From NCBI GenBank assembly GCA_026785745.1, contig JAJAZO010000362.1, forward strand, positions 1-7,103: DNA of 7,103 nt, read 5' to 3'. The notes under the pieces are model-generated. The model was not told where the DNA came from and searched no databases. It saw only the letters and a list, made by a program, of their open reading frames with translations. Numbering within the stretch: position 1 is the stretch's first letter; every line of letters begins with the position of its first letter. The position numbers and the translations under genes are program-made. This DNA is from Chitinophagaceae bacterium. GTDB lineage: Bacteria > Bacteroidota > Bacteroidia > Chitinophagales > Chitinophagaceae. Of the stretch, positions 1-5,688 are shown one piece after another.

Positions 1-1075
1 CATCCAGCCCTTCGCGATCACCCTTTGATGGCAGCAGGACAACCGAGTTTGCGCCTGCCTCGCCCAGCCGTTGGATGGTGTTTGCGGCTTGTTCCGGTGT
101 GCCGGATAAATCCCAACCGTAACAAACCTGTCCGTATAGTTTTGAACTTTTGGCTCCTTCATTTGGATTTGGTGTAAATGAATAAAGATTTTTTGGAAGC
201 GATGGATGCCCAAATACCTGGAATTGTTTATTGGTGCCTCTTCCTTCACTTAAAACGGTTCCTTCAAAAAGACAGGTGGAAGGATAGAGATAAATAGATT
301 GAATATTAGGAAGATTAGGAGAGGGTCTTACCGGCAGCACATATTTATTTTTATGAGTATAGCTCTGGCATTTGATAACGAGGAAATGAAAAGCTGTGTC
401 AGCCGTTGGTTTTGTGGTAATGTTATAAGCATTGATTTCATTAGCTTTTTCTGATAACCATTTTTCGCCAAGTAGCATCATGGCATATTCACCAATTGTC
501 ATCCCATAATTGATTGGGATAGGTTGCATGCCCACAAAACTTTTGAACTTCATGTCCAGCACAGGACCGTCAACATAAAAACCGTTTGGGTTTGGCCTGT
601 CTAAAAGAAGTAATGGTTTATGGTTTTCCAATGCAGTTTCTAAGAACTCCTGCATGGAAGAAATGAATGTATAGAAACGGACACCCACATCCTGTATATC
701 AAAAATCAGCAGGTCAACATTTTTTACATCTTCAGCGGAGGGTCTTCTTTTACTGCCATATAACGACACAACAGGGATGCCTGTTTTCTCATCGGTATAG
801 TTGCCTACTTTTTCTCCGGCATCGGCAGTGCCTCTGAATCCATGCTCGGGGCCAAAGATTACTTTAATATCAACTCCCAGACTTCGTAATGTATCAACAA
901 GGTGTGTATTCCCCACCATTGAAGTCTGGTTGGCAAAAATGCCTACGGTTCTTCCTTTAATAAGTGGCATATAAACATTGATTCTGTCGGCTCCGGCTAA
1001 TACTTTGGGTGATTCTTGTGCCGAACAAACAGCCACCATCAGTAAGGCAGGGAGTAATATTTTAATTAATTTCAT
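1..1075 (-). CDS. namZ: NamZ-family (DUF1343, GH171) exo-beta-N-acetylmuramidase, C-terminus cut by window edge
   Basis: Reading the minus strand from ATG at 1075 gives 358 codons with no stop before the left edge, so about the last 50 residues of a family usually near 400 are missing. Family members release MurNAc from the non-reducing ends of peptidoglycan fragments outside the cytoplasm. Residues 1-20 form a signal peptide (Lys at 2 and 5, hydrophobic 6-16, then CSA/QE). Cys17 is preceded by VAV, a poor lipobox, so signal peptidase I cleavage seems likelier than lipoprotein processing. Family motifs seen are GIFANQTS (45-52), GPEHGFRG (75-82, containing the conserved Glu-His of the proposed active site), FDIQDVGVRFYT (125-136), LLDRPNPNG (157-165), and RPSPNLPN (250-257) followed by EGTVLSEGRGT (271-281). 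It stands alone here, diverging from the FKBP gene; no MurNAc uptake or kinase gene is visible. The family assignment is firm. The exact substrate is inferred from characterised homologues. Confidence 0.93.
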   Translation of the reverse strand, partial: MKLIKILLPALLMVAVCSAQESPKVLAGADRINVYMPLIKGRTVGIFANQTSMVGNTHLVDTLRSLGVDIKVIFGPEHGFRGTADAGEKVGNYTDEKTGIPVVSLYGSKRRPSAEDVKNVDLLIFDIQDVGVRFYTFISSMQEFLETALENHKPLLLLDRPNPNGFYVDGPVLDMKFKSFVGMQPIPINYGMTIGEYAMMLLGEKWLSEKANEINAYNITTKPTADTAFHFLVIKCQSYTHKNKYVLPVRPSPNLPNIQSIYLYPSTCLFEGTVLSEGRGTNKQFQVFGHPSLPKNLYSFTPNPNEGAKSSKLYGQVCYGWDLSGTPEQAANTIQRLGEAGANSVVLLPSKGDREGLD

Positions 1076-1213
1076 GGCAATCATTTATTTAAATCAATAT
1101 TGTAAAATACAGAAAATATTAATTAAGACCAGGCTAATTATTTGAATGGTTGCATTACTGATTTCCCTACCTTGCAAGCCGGTTTTTACATTTTAACATT
1201 AAAAAACAATACA
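1076..1213. promoter_or_regulatory. Divergent intergenic region between namZ and the FKBP gene
   Basis: This 138-bp AT-rich spacer must hold promoters for both flanking genes. On the plus strand, TACCTTGC at 1168-1175 resembles the Bacteroidota -7 box (TAnnTTTG) with one T missing, and a TTG at 1150-1152 could serve as the -33 element, although the 15-bp gap is short. This would give an FKBP leader of roughly 35 nt. On the minus strand only AT-rich approximations of the box are seen ahead of namZ, so no namZ promoter is called. The leader just before the FKBP ATG is A-rich (1200-1213), as is usual in this phylum, with no Shine-Dalgarno sequence. Confidence 0.3.
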
Positions 1214-1669
1214 ATGGCACAGGTAAAAATGGGCGATAAAATAAAAGTACATTATCATGGTAAATTAACTTCCGGGGAAACGTTTGATTCCTCAGCAGGC
1301 CGGGAGCCCCTGGAATTTGAAGTGGGCAGCGGTATGGTGATTCCGGGATTTGATAATGGTGTAACAGGTATGACAGTGGGTGAAAAAAAGACAGTCAGTA
1401 TTCCTTTTGATGAAGCATACGGCCCCAGAAACCCGGAGATGGTGATTGAAATGCCGAAAGACCGTATTCCAAAGGATATGGACATTGAAGTAGGTATGCC
1501 GTTGGGCATGAGTGACCAGCAAGGCCAACAGTTCCAGGTAACAATCGTTGAAATAAAAGAAGAGGTGGTGATGCTGGATGCAAACCATCCGTTGGCAGGA
1601 CAAGATTTGATTTTTGATTTGGAGCTGGTAGAAATTGCTGGTGGATCTCCGTTGATAATAATGCCGTAA
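1214..1669 (+). CDS. FKBP-type peptidyl-prolyl cis-trans isomerase, SlyD/SlpA-like
   Basis: A 151-residue cytoplasmic prolyl isomerase and probable folding helper. The N-terminal half of the FKBP fold covers about residues 1-70 (YHGKL at 14-18, FDSS at 24-27, MVIPGFDNGVTGM at 41-53, AYGPR at 68-72). An IF (insert-in-flap) chaperone domain follows at about 70-122, and the fold closes with DANHPLAGQDLIFDLELVEI (122-141), a hallmark of the SlyD/SlpA branch. Likely active-site residues are Tyr14, Asp25, Ile43, Phe46 and Tyr69. The protein ends in a short hydrophobic tail (GGSPLIIMP) and lacks the His/Cys-rich nickel-binding tail of E. coli SlyD, so it is closer to SlpA in layout. The frame stays open upstream to a TTG at 1142, but that would add 24 residues with no family counterpart. 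ATG 1214 fits the domain start and sits behind an A-rich leader. There is no signal peptide. A terminator follows, so it looks monocistronic. Confidence 0.93.
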   Translation: MAQVKMGDKIKVHYHGKLTSGETFDSSAGREPLEFEVGSGMVIPGFDNGVTGMTVGEKKTVSIPFDEAYGPRNPEMVIEMPKDRIPKDMDIEVGMPLGMSDQQGQQFQVTIVEIKEEVVMLDANHPLAGQDLIFDLELVEIAGGSPLIIMP

Positions 1670-1683
1670 TTTAATTTGCAATA

Positions 1684-1700
1684 GACAATCTGCAATTGTC
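1684..1700. repeat. Small inverted repeat after the FKBP gene
   Basis: GACAAT (1684-1689) and ATTGTC (1695-1700) are perfect 6-bp arms around a 5-nt loop. No T-tract follows, so this is not a terminator by itself. It may be chance or a minor 3' mRNA hairpin. Confidence 0.3.
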
Positions 1701-1726
1701 GGCACACTATTTCAACTATTTAAAAG

Positions 1727-1767
1727 AAGTTCAGAGCTTTAACATTTAAAGTTGCTCTGAACTTTTT
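1727..1767 (+). terminator. Rho-independent terminator of the FKBP gene
   Basis: AAGTTCAGAGC (1727-1737) pairs perfectly with GCTCTGAACTT (1754-1764), giving an 11-bp stem. The loop contains a further TTTAA/TTAAA pairing (1738-1742 with 1746-1750). The descending arm runs directly into a run of five T (1763-1767). Its place 57 bp after the FKBP stop and ahead of pepT fits a true terminator separating the two units. Confidence 0.85.
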
Positions 1768-1791
1768 GTTTATTGCCTGTTGATAATTGGC

Positions 1792-1799
1792 TATTGTTG
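1792..1799 (+). promoter_or_regulatory. Possible -7 box for pepT
   Basis: TATTGTTG matches the Bacteroidota -7 consensus TAnnTTTG at five of its six fixed positions. A TTG at 1773-1775 lies 16 bp upstream. It sits just past the FKBP terminator and 36 bp before the pepT start codon, where a promoter is expected. The match is short and in AT-rich DNA, so this is a weak call. Confidence 0.25.
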
Positions 1800-1835
1800 G
1801 TTTTACTGTTTATTACATACCCCAAAAGGAAAATT

Positions 1836-3083
1836 ATGTTTGAAATCTACCAATTCTCCGCAGCAGAAAGATTTATACGATATGTGCAGATAGATACACA
1901 AAGCGATCCGCAGTCAACTACACATCCCACTACGGAGAAGCAAAAAGACCTCAGCAGGATAGTAGCAGAAGAATTAAAACAAATGGGTATTGCTGATGCA
2001 CACATGGATGAATGGGGCTATGTATATGGAACAATTCCTTCTACTACAGATAAGAAAGTACCTGTTATTTGCTTTTGCGCCCATGTGGATACGGCACCAG
2101 ATTGCAGCGGTACCAATGTGAAGCCGTTGGTGCATAAAAATTACCAGGGCAAGGATATTGTGTTGCCGGATGATAAAACACAGGTACTGCGATTGAGTGA
2201 ATATCCATATTTGAAAACGCAACTGGGAAACGATATTATAACAGCATCAGGAAATACATTACTTGGCTCAGATGATAAAGCCGGTGTGGCAGAAATAATG
2301 GACCTCGCCAATTTCTTAATGGCCAATAAAAATGTAAAGCACGGAGAAATTAAAATCCTATTTACTACGGATGAAGAAGTGGGAAAAGGAACCGCTAAGG
2401 TTGATTTGAAAAAATTGGGAGCTGATTTTGGTTACACATTAGACGGTGGCGAAGCAGGTTCATTAGAAGATGAAACATTCAGTGCTGATGGTGTGCAGGT
2501 TGTTATTCATGGAGTGATTGCTCATCCGGGTTATGCAAAAGATAAAATGATTAATGCGATGAAGATTGCCGGAGAAATTCTGGCAGCTTTACCGAAAGAC
2601 AGGTTATCTCCGGAATCAACGGAAGGCAAGCGGGGATTTATACATCCGGTAAGGGTAGAAGGTATTGCTGAAAAATGTACAATGGATTTTATCATCCGTG
2701 ATTTTGACACGGAAGGATTAGTAAAAAAAGAAGACTATTTAAGAACCCAGATAGAGGAGAGAATGCGGACTTATCCCAAAGCCACTTTTGAATTTCAGGT
2801 GACGGAGCAATATCGGAACATGAAGGAAATATTAGACGTAAACCCGCAGGTGGTGGATTATGCCAGGGAAGCCATTGCCAGGGCAGGACTGGAATTGAAA
2901 ATGGAAAGCATCCGTGGTGGCACCGATGGCAGCCGCCTGTCCTTCATGGGTTTGCCCTGTCCCAATTTATTCGCAGGCGAACAGGCCATCCACTCCAAAC
3001 TGGAGTTTATCAGTGTACAGGACATGAATAAAGCCGTGGAAACAATGGTACACCTTGTGCAAATCTGCGAAGAGAAAAGTTAA
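1836..3083 (+). CDS. pepT: Peptidase T (tripeptide aminopeptidase), M20B family
   Basis: A 415-residue cytoplasmic dizinc aminopeptidase that removes the N-terminal residue of tripeptides. E. coli PepT is 408 residues, so it is full length. The M20 motifs are complete: AHVDTAPD (82-89, zinc ligand His83 and catalytic-site Asp85), LLGSDDKAG (142-150, bridging Asp146), TTDEEVGKG (177-185, general base Glu180 and ligand Glu181), TLDGGEAG (201-208, ligand Asp203), IHGVIAHPGYAKDKMINA (224-241, dimer/lid domain with His230), RGGTDGSRLSFMGLPCPN (360-377) and the last zinc ligand His386 in AIHSKLEFI. The zinc roles are transferred from family knowledge. A TTG at 1773 would extend the frame by 21 hydrophobic residues, but ATG 1836 is preferred: it matches the family N-terminus and follows AAAAGGAAAA, a possible ribosome-binding sequence. 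The SPFH gene starts 30 bp downstream with no terminator between, so co-transcription is possible. Confidence 0.97.
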   Translation: MFEIYQFSAAERFIRYVQIDTQSDPQSTTHPTTEKQKDLSRIVAEELKQMGIADAHMDEWGYVYGTIPSTTDKKVPVICFCAHVDTAPDCSGTNVKPLVHKNYQGKDIVLPDDKTQVLRLSEYPYLKTQLGNDIITASGNTLLGSDDKAGVAEIMDLANFLMANKNVKHGEIKILFTTDEEVGKGTAKVDLKKLGADFGYTLDGGEAGSLEDETFSADGVQVVIHGVIAHPGYAKDKMINAMKIAGEILAALPKDRLSPESTEGKRGFIHPVRVEGIAEKCTMDFIIRDFDTEGLVKKEDYLRTQIEERMRTYPKATFEFQVTEQYRNMKEILDVNPQVVDYAREAIARAGLELKMESIRGGTDGSRLSFMGLPCPNLFAGEQAIHSKLEFISVQDMNKAVETMVHLVQICEEKS

Positions 3084-3113
3084 TCGTACATTACAGTATA
3101 AATTTAAAAAATT

Positions 3114-4055
3114 ATGGACTACGCAAAATTGTTGACAGACTACTGGTGGGTATTGGTGCTGGTAATTATTTTTTTTGGCTCACTCTTCACCATCAACCAG
3201 GGATATATCGGTGTTATCACTATGTTCGGCAAATACCGACGGATTGTCCGACCGGGCTTAAATATCAAAATACCAATACTGGAAACAGTATCAAAAAAAG
3301 TTTCCATCCAGAATCGTTCTGTAGAATTGGAATTTCAGGCGGTTACATTAGATCAGGCTAATGTGTATTTTAAAAGTATGTTGCTTTACTCAGTTCAGAA
3401 TGCCGATGAGGAAACTATAAAAAAAGTGGCATTTAAATTTATTGCAGACAGAGATCTGATGCAGGCCCTTATAAAAACTATTGAAGGGAATATCAGGTCT
3501 TTTGTAGCTACTAAGAAACAGGCCGAAGTATTGGGTCTGCGACGGGAAATAGTTCAATATGTAAAAGTAGAAGTTGATCTTTCATTAGAAGAATGGGGTT
3601 ATCACTTGCAGGATTTACAGATTAATGATATTACGTTTGACAAAGTGATTCTTGATTCAATGAGCAAAGTAGTAGCATCAAACAATCTGAAAGCAGCAGC
3701 TGAGAATGAAGGTCAGGCTTTATTAATTACAAAAACAAAATCAGCAGAAGCCGATGGTAATGCTACAAAGATTGCCGCCGAAGCTGAAAAGGAAGCAGCC
3801 CGCCTCCGTGGACAGGGTGTAGCTCTTTTCCGGAAGGAAGTAGCAGCTGGTATGTCTGAAGCAGCAGAACAAATGAAACAAGCCAATCTTGATACGAATG
3901 TGATATTATTTAGTATGTGGACAGAGGCAATCAAGAATTTTGCGGAATATGGAAATGGTAATGTAATCTTTCTGGATGGCAGTCCCGATGGTATGGAAGG
4001 TACAATGCGACAGATTCAGGCCTTAATGGTAAAACAAGCAGGCACAAAAGGATAA
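3114..4055 (+). CDS. SPFH/band-7 (stomatin/prohibitin) membrane protein, HIR-like subgroup
   Basis: A 313-residue membrane-anchored scaffold protein of the SPFH superfamily, whose members form large oligomers on membranes and organise microdomains or proteases. One hydrophobic segment (about 11-26) anchors it. The band-7 domain follows (about 28-190; GYIGVITMFGKYRRIVRPGL at 30-49 is the typical start). Next comes an Ala/Glu/Lys-rich helix likely to form a coiled coil (about 192-256), then a C-terminal block with NVIFLDG (283-289). The order of the last two blocks recalls the plant hypersensitive-induced-reaction (HIR) proteins more than HflK/HflC or QmcA. Those HIR proteins are acylated at the N-terminus, whereas this one has a membrane helix. 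No NfeD partner or FtsH gene is adjacent. It lies 30 bp after pepT and may be read through from it. The precise role is unknown; the HIR-like placement is by eye. Confidence 0.88.
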   Translation: MDYAKLLTDYWWVLVLVIIFFGSLFTINQGYIGVITMFGKYRRIVRPGLNIKIPILETVSKKVSIQNRSVELEFQAVTLDQANVYFKSMLLYSVQNADEETIKKVAFKFIADRDLMQALIKTIEGNIRSFVATKKQAEVLGLRREIVQYVKVEVDLSLEEWGYHLQDLQINDITFDKVILDSMSKVVASNNLKAAAENEGQALLITKTKSAEADGNATKIAAEAEKEAARLRGQGVALFRKEVAAGMSEAAEQMKQANLDTNVILFSMWTEAIKNFAEYGNGNVIFLDGSPDGMEGTMRQIQALMVKQAGTKG

Positions 4056-4083
4056 TAGAACCCTTACTGGTAAATAGGTTCAG

Positions 4084-4144
4084 AAGTTCAATCTTTATTT
4101 GCTGATAGAAAAACAGCCGATACTGACTGAACTTTTTTCTTTTG
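4084..4144 (+). terminator. Probable terminator after the SPFH gene
   Basis: AAGTTCA (4084-4090) pairs with TGAACTT (4128-4134). Inside the long loop a second small stem can form, GCTG (4101-4104) with CAGC (4114-4117). The descending arm runs into TTTTTTCTTTTG (4133-4144). The T-rich tail and the position 28 bp after the stop support termination. The 37-nt distance between the outer arms makes it weaker than the FKBP terminator. Confidence 0.55.
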
Positions 4145-4257
4145 TCAACCTGTTAAATTAGTCTAAAAACGTAAGGCGATGGACAACGTGGCATTATTTT
4201 TCTCGTTCAATGCAGAATAAAATGAAATTAATGAAAGAACTGTTTTTATAAATTATC

Positions 4258-4303
4258 GGGGTCTCAACTCCCTCTCCTTTCAAGGAGAGGGCAGGGGTGA
4301 GGT
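4258..4303. repeat. C/G-rich imperfect palindrome, REP-like interspersed repeat
   Basis: The core is a perfect 10-bp inverted repeat, CCCTCTCCTT (4270-4279) and AAGGAGAGGG (4282-4291), separated by 2 nt. The flanks extend the symmetry imperfectly: GTCTCAACT on the left resembles the reverse complement of CAGGGGTGAGG on the right. This CTCTCC...GGAGAGGG...GGGGTGAGG pattern is familiar from interspersed intergenic repeats in Bacteroidota and other bacteria, but with a single copy in the window its repeat status is inferred. It is far richer in GC than its surroundings. Confidence 0.6.
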
Positions 4304-4322
4304 CGTTATTCAGGCTTGTTAA

Positions 4323-4350
4323 TAACAGCTAAAAACAAATTAACAGCTAA
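4323..4350. repeat. 10-bp direct repeat upstream of exbB
   Basis: TAACAGCTAA occurs twice, at 4323-4332 and 4341-4350, with starts 18 bp apart and an 8-bp A-rich spacer. AGCT at the centre of each copy is itself palindromic. The pair lies 35-62 bp ahead of the exbB start codon, where a regulator could bind, but no regulator is known for it. Confidence 0.5.
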
Positions 4351-4384
4351 CCACTATTTTTACGAACCTAAATGAACCATCATT

Positions 4385-5080
4385 ATGATTGACTTTCTAC
4401 AGATTGCTGACTCCCTGGCACAAACAACAAAGTTCGCTGCAGGCGACAGCAACCACGACGGCACGTTAAGCTTTTTTGAATTATTGAAAATGGGAGGATG
4501 GATCATGATTCCCCTCGCCATTATGTTATTACTGGCGGTGTATGTTTTTGCAGAACGTACCATTGCTATCCGTAATGCAGCAAAGATTGACGATAATTTT
4601 ATGAATATTATCCGGGATAATATTGTAAGTGGTAATATAACAGCAGCAAGAAATTTTGCGAAGAATAATAATACACCGGTAGCCCGGATTATTGATAAAG
4701 GTATTCAGCGTATTGGCAAACCGCTTGATGGTATTGAAAAAAGTATGGATAATGTAGGCCAGCTCGAAATGTATAAATTAGAAAAAAATCTCGGAGTGCT
4801 TTCAGTTGTTTCGAAAGCAGCACCCATCTTTGGGTTTGTGGGTACACTGGTTGGGCTGATGCAGCTGTTCTCAACAATTACTTCAACGAATGAATTTGAG
4901 GTAGGCACTATTGCTGGTGGTATTTATACCAAACTCATTACTTCCATTACCGGTCTTGTAATAGGTCTGGGTGCATACCTGGCTTACAGCTACCTGAACA
5001 CCCAGATTGATAAAACTTCTAATAAAATGGAAGCGGCTTCTTCTGACTTCCTGGATATTTTGCAAGAACCAACCCGTTAA
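4385..5080 (+). CDS. exbB: ExbB/TolQ/MotA-family proton channel subunit with an EF-hand-like loop
   Basis: A 231-residue inner-membrane subunit that, with ExbD, converts proton-motive force into work on outer-membrane receptors through TonB-like proteins. Three membrane helices are visible: about 38-57, 138-163 (APIFGFVGTLVGLMQLF at 146-162, the family signature with Thr154 in the channel) and about 176-204. By family topology the N-terminus is outside and the 58-137 loop is cytoplasmic. Helix 3 reads GIYTKLITSITGLVIGLGAY (179-198) and has no acidic residue where E. coli ExbB has Glu176. Unusually, residues 21-32 (DSNHDGTLSFFE) match the 12-residue EF-hand calcium loop at all key positions: Asp1, Asn3, Asp5, Gly6, Leu8, Glu12. 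exbD follows after 12 bp, so the two form an operon; no tonB is in the window. The family call is firm. Calcium binding is inference. Confidence 0.95.
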   Translation: MIDFLQIADSLAQTTKFAAGDSNHDGTLSFFELLKMGGWIMIPLAIMLLLAVYVFAERTIAIRNAAKIDDNFMNIIRDNIVSGNITAARNFAKNNNTPVARIIDKGIQRIGKPLDGIEKSMDNVGQLEMYKLEKNLGVLSVVSKAAPIFGFVGTLVGLMQLFSTITSTNEFEVGTIAGGIYTKLITSITGLVIGLGAYLAYSYLNTQIDKTSNKMEAASSDFLDILQEPTR

Positions 5081-5092
5081 ACCCACCTATCA

Positions 5093-5494
5093 ATGAAATT
5101 AAGAAAAAAACATAAAGGGGAATCCGGTGAGGTTTTCACAGACTCACTGAATGATATCCTGTTCATTCTGCTGATGTTCTTCCTTATCGTAGCTACACTG
5201 GCTAACCCCAATGTGATAAAGGTTGGTTTGCCAAGAGGCTCAAAGGATACGAAGGCCAAGCAAAATATAATGGTATCAATTGATAAAGATCAGCAATATT
5301 TTATCGGCACTACCAAAATAGAATCATCCATATTTGATTCTATGCTGAGAAAAGAAATCAGGAAATACAAAGCCTTTGTTGACACACCAACTGTTGTTAT
5401 CAATGCTGATACGGCTGCTTTCTATGGCGAAGTATTCCGCATCATGCGGGTAGCCAAAAAAGATACAGCGAAAGTGGTGGCGAGGATAGATTGA
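5093..5494 (+). CDS. exbD: ExbD/TolR-family biopolymer transport protein
   Basis: A 133-residue partner of ExbB with one membrane helix and a periplasmic domain. The short basic cytoplasmic N-terminus (KLRKKHK at 2-8) is followed by the helix at about 20-39. Asp21, in SLNDILFILL, is in the place of the essential proton-carrying aspartate (Asp25 in E. coli ExbD). LANPNVIKVGLPRGSKD (41-57) leads out of the helix and is typical of Bacteroidota ExbD. The rest (about 58-133) has the strand-helix pattern of the ExbD/TolR periplasmic domain, ending TPTVVINADTAAFYGEVFRIMR and a short tail. The length is close to that of E. coli ExbD (141). It starts 12 bp after the exbB stop and is followed by hairpins, so it ends the operon. 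Whether the pair serves TonB, Tol or gliding-type machinery cannot be told here. Confidence 0.94.
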   Translation: MKLRKKHKGESGEVFTDSLNDILFILLMFFLIVATLANPNVIKVGLPRGSKDTKAKQNIMVSIDKDQQYFIGTTKIESSIFDSMLRKEIRKYKAFVDTPTVVINADTAAFYGEVFRIMRVAKKDTAKVVARID

Positions 5495-5519
5495 TGAGTT
5501 TATGGTTTTTTGTTTGTGG

Positions 5520-5539
5520 CCTGTCTGCCGGTAGGCAGG
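5520..5539. repeat. GC-rich 20-bp palindrome after exbD
   Basis: A near-perfect palindrome: CCTGTCTG (5520-5527) and TAGGCAGG (5532-5539) pair around a CCGG centre, with two G-U type pairs. Elements of the CCTGCCTGCCGGCAGGCAGG type are common intergenic repeats in Bacteroidota genomes, from general knowledge. No T-tract follows, so it is not a terminator itself. Confidence 0.6.
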
Positions 5540-5558
5540 TTTATAGTTGGGTTTCCGA

Positions 5559-5577
5559 TGTTTGAAGCATTCAAACA
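5559..5577. repeat. AT-rich hairpin after exbD
   Basis: TGTTTGAA (5559-5566) pairs perfectly with TTCAAACA (5570-5577) around a GCA loop, giving an 8-bp stem. No continuous T-run follows, so it may stabilise the exbD 3' end instead of terminating transcription. Confidence 0.4.
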
Positions 5578-5596
5578 ATAGTTATAAATATTTTAG

Positions 5597-5634
5597 ATGC
5601 AACTCATTATTTTATGTAGTTGCATTTTTATTTT
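5597..5634 (+). terminator. Rho-independent terminator of the exbB-exbD operon
   Basis: ATGCAACT (5597-5604) pairs perfectly with AGTTGCAT (5618-5625) and can be lengthened by a G-T and an A-T pair. The arm runs into TTTTTATTTT (5625-5634). On the minus strand the same stem is followed by an AT-rich tract with few T in a row, so it could also help end the converging prmC transcript, though less convincingly. Confidence 0.75.
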
Positions 5635-5688
5635 AAGAGCCAACAACAGCAGTAAAATTTTTAATTTAATGACTCTCTTAACAATAAA

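Larger units (their letters stand above)
4056..4384. other. 329-bp gene-free region between the SPFH gene and exbB
   Basis: No credible gene lies here; the longest ATG frames on the plus strand (for example from 4180) are under 20 codons. It holds, in order, a terminator-like hairpin after the SPFH gene, an unassigned AT-rich stretch (about 4145-4257), a C/G-rich palindrome (4270-4291), a pair of 10-bp direct repeats (4323-4350), and a weak -7-like box TATTTTTA (4355-4362), which differs from TAnnTTTG only in the last base and lies 22 bp before the exbB ATG. The exbB-exbD promoter is presumably near that box, but no matching -33 element is seen at a normal distance. Confidence 0.6.

Noticed and set aside
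1049..1075. Lipoprotein signal at Cys17 of the NamZ protein
   Set aside because: The residue before the Cys is Val instead of Gly/Ala/Ser, so the lipobox is poor; cleavage after CSA by signal peptidase I fits better.
1142..1213. In-frame upstream extension of the FKBP gene from a TTG codon
   Set aside because: The 24 added residues have no family counterpart, and ATG 1214 matches the standard FKBP N-terminus behind an A-rich leader.
1255..1707. Long minus-strand open frame of 150 codons opposite the FKBP gene
   Set aside because: It is antisense to a clear FKBP gene, the translation shows no domain, and it is rich in Ser/Pro/Ile as expected from reverse reading.
1773..1835. In-frame upstream extension of pepT from TTG, giving a hydrophobic stretch that looks like a signal peptide
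   Set aside because: PepT is cytoplasmic, the family begins at the ATG at 1836, the extension lacks early positive charge, and it starts only a few bases after the terminator T-tract.
4180..4221. Tiny ATG frame in the gap before exbB, as a possible leader peptide
   Set aside because: Only 13 codons, with no run of regulatory codons and no attenuator hairpin directly after it.
5633..5681. TTAAGAG/CTCTTAA inverted repeat as a prmC terminator
   Set aside because: The 7-bp AT-rich arms are 35 bp apart and have no T-run on the minus strand, so chance is the simpler explanation.
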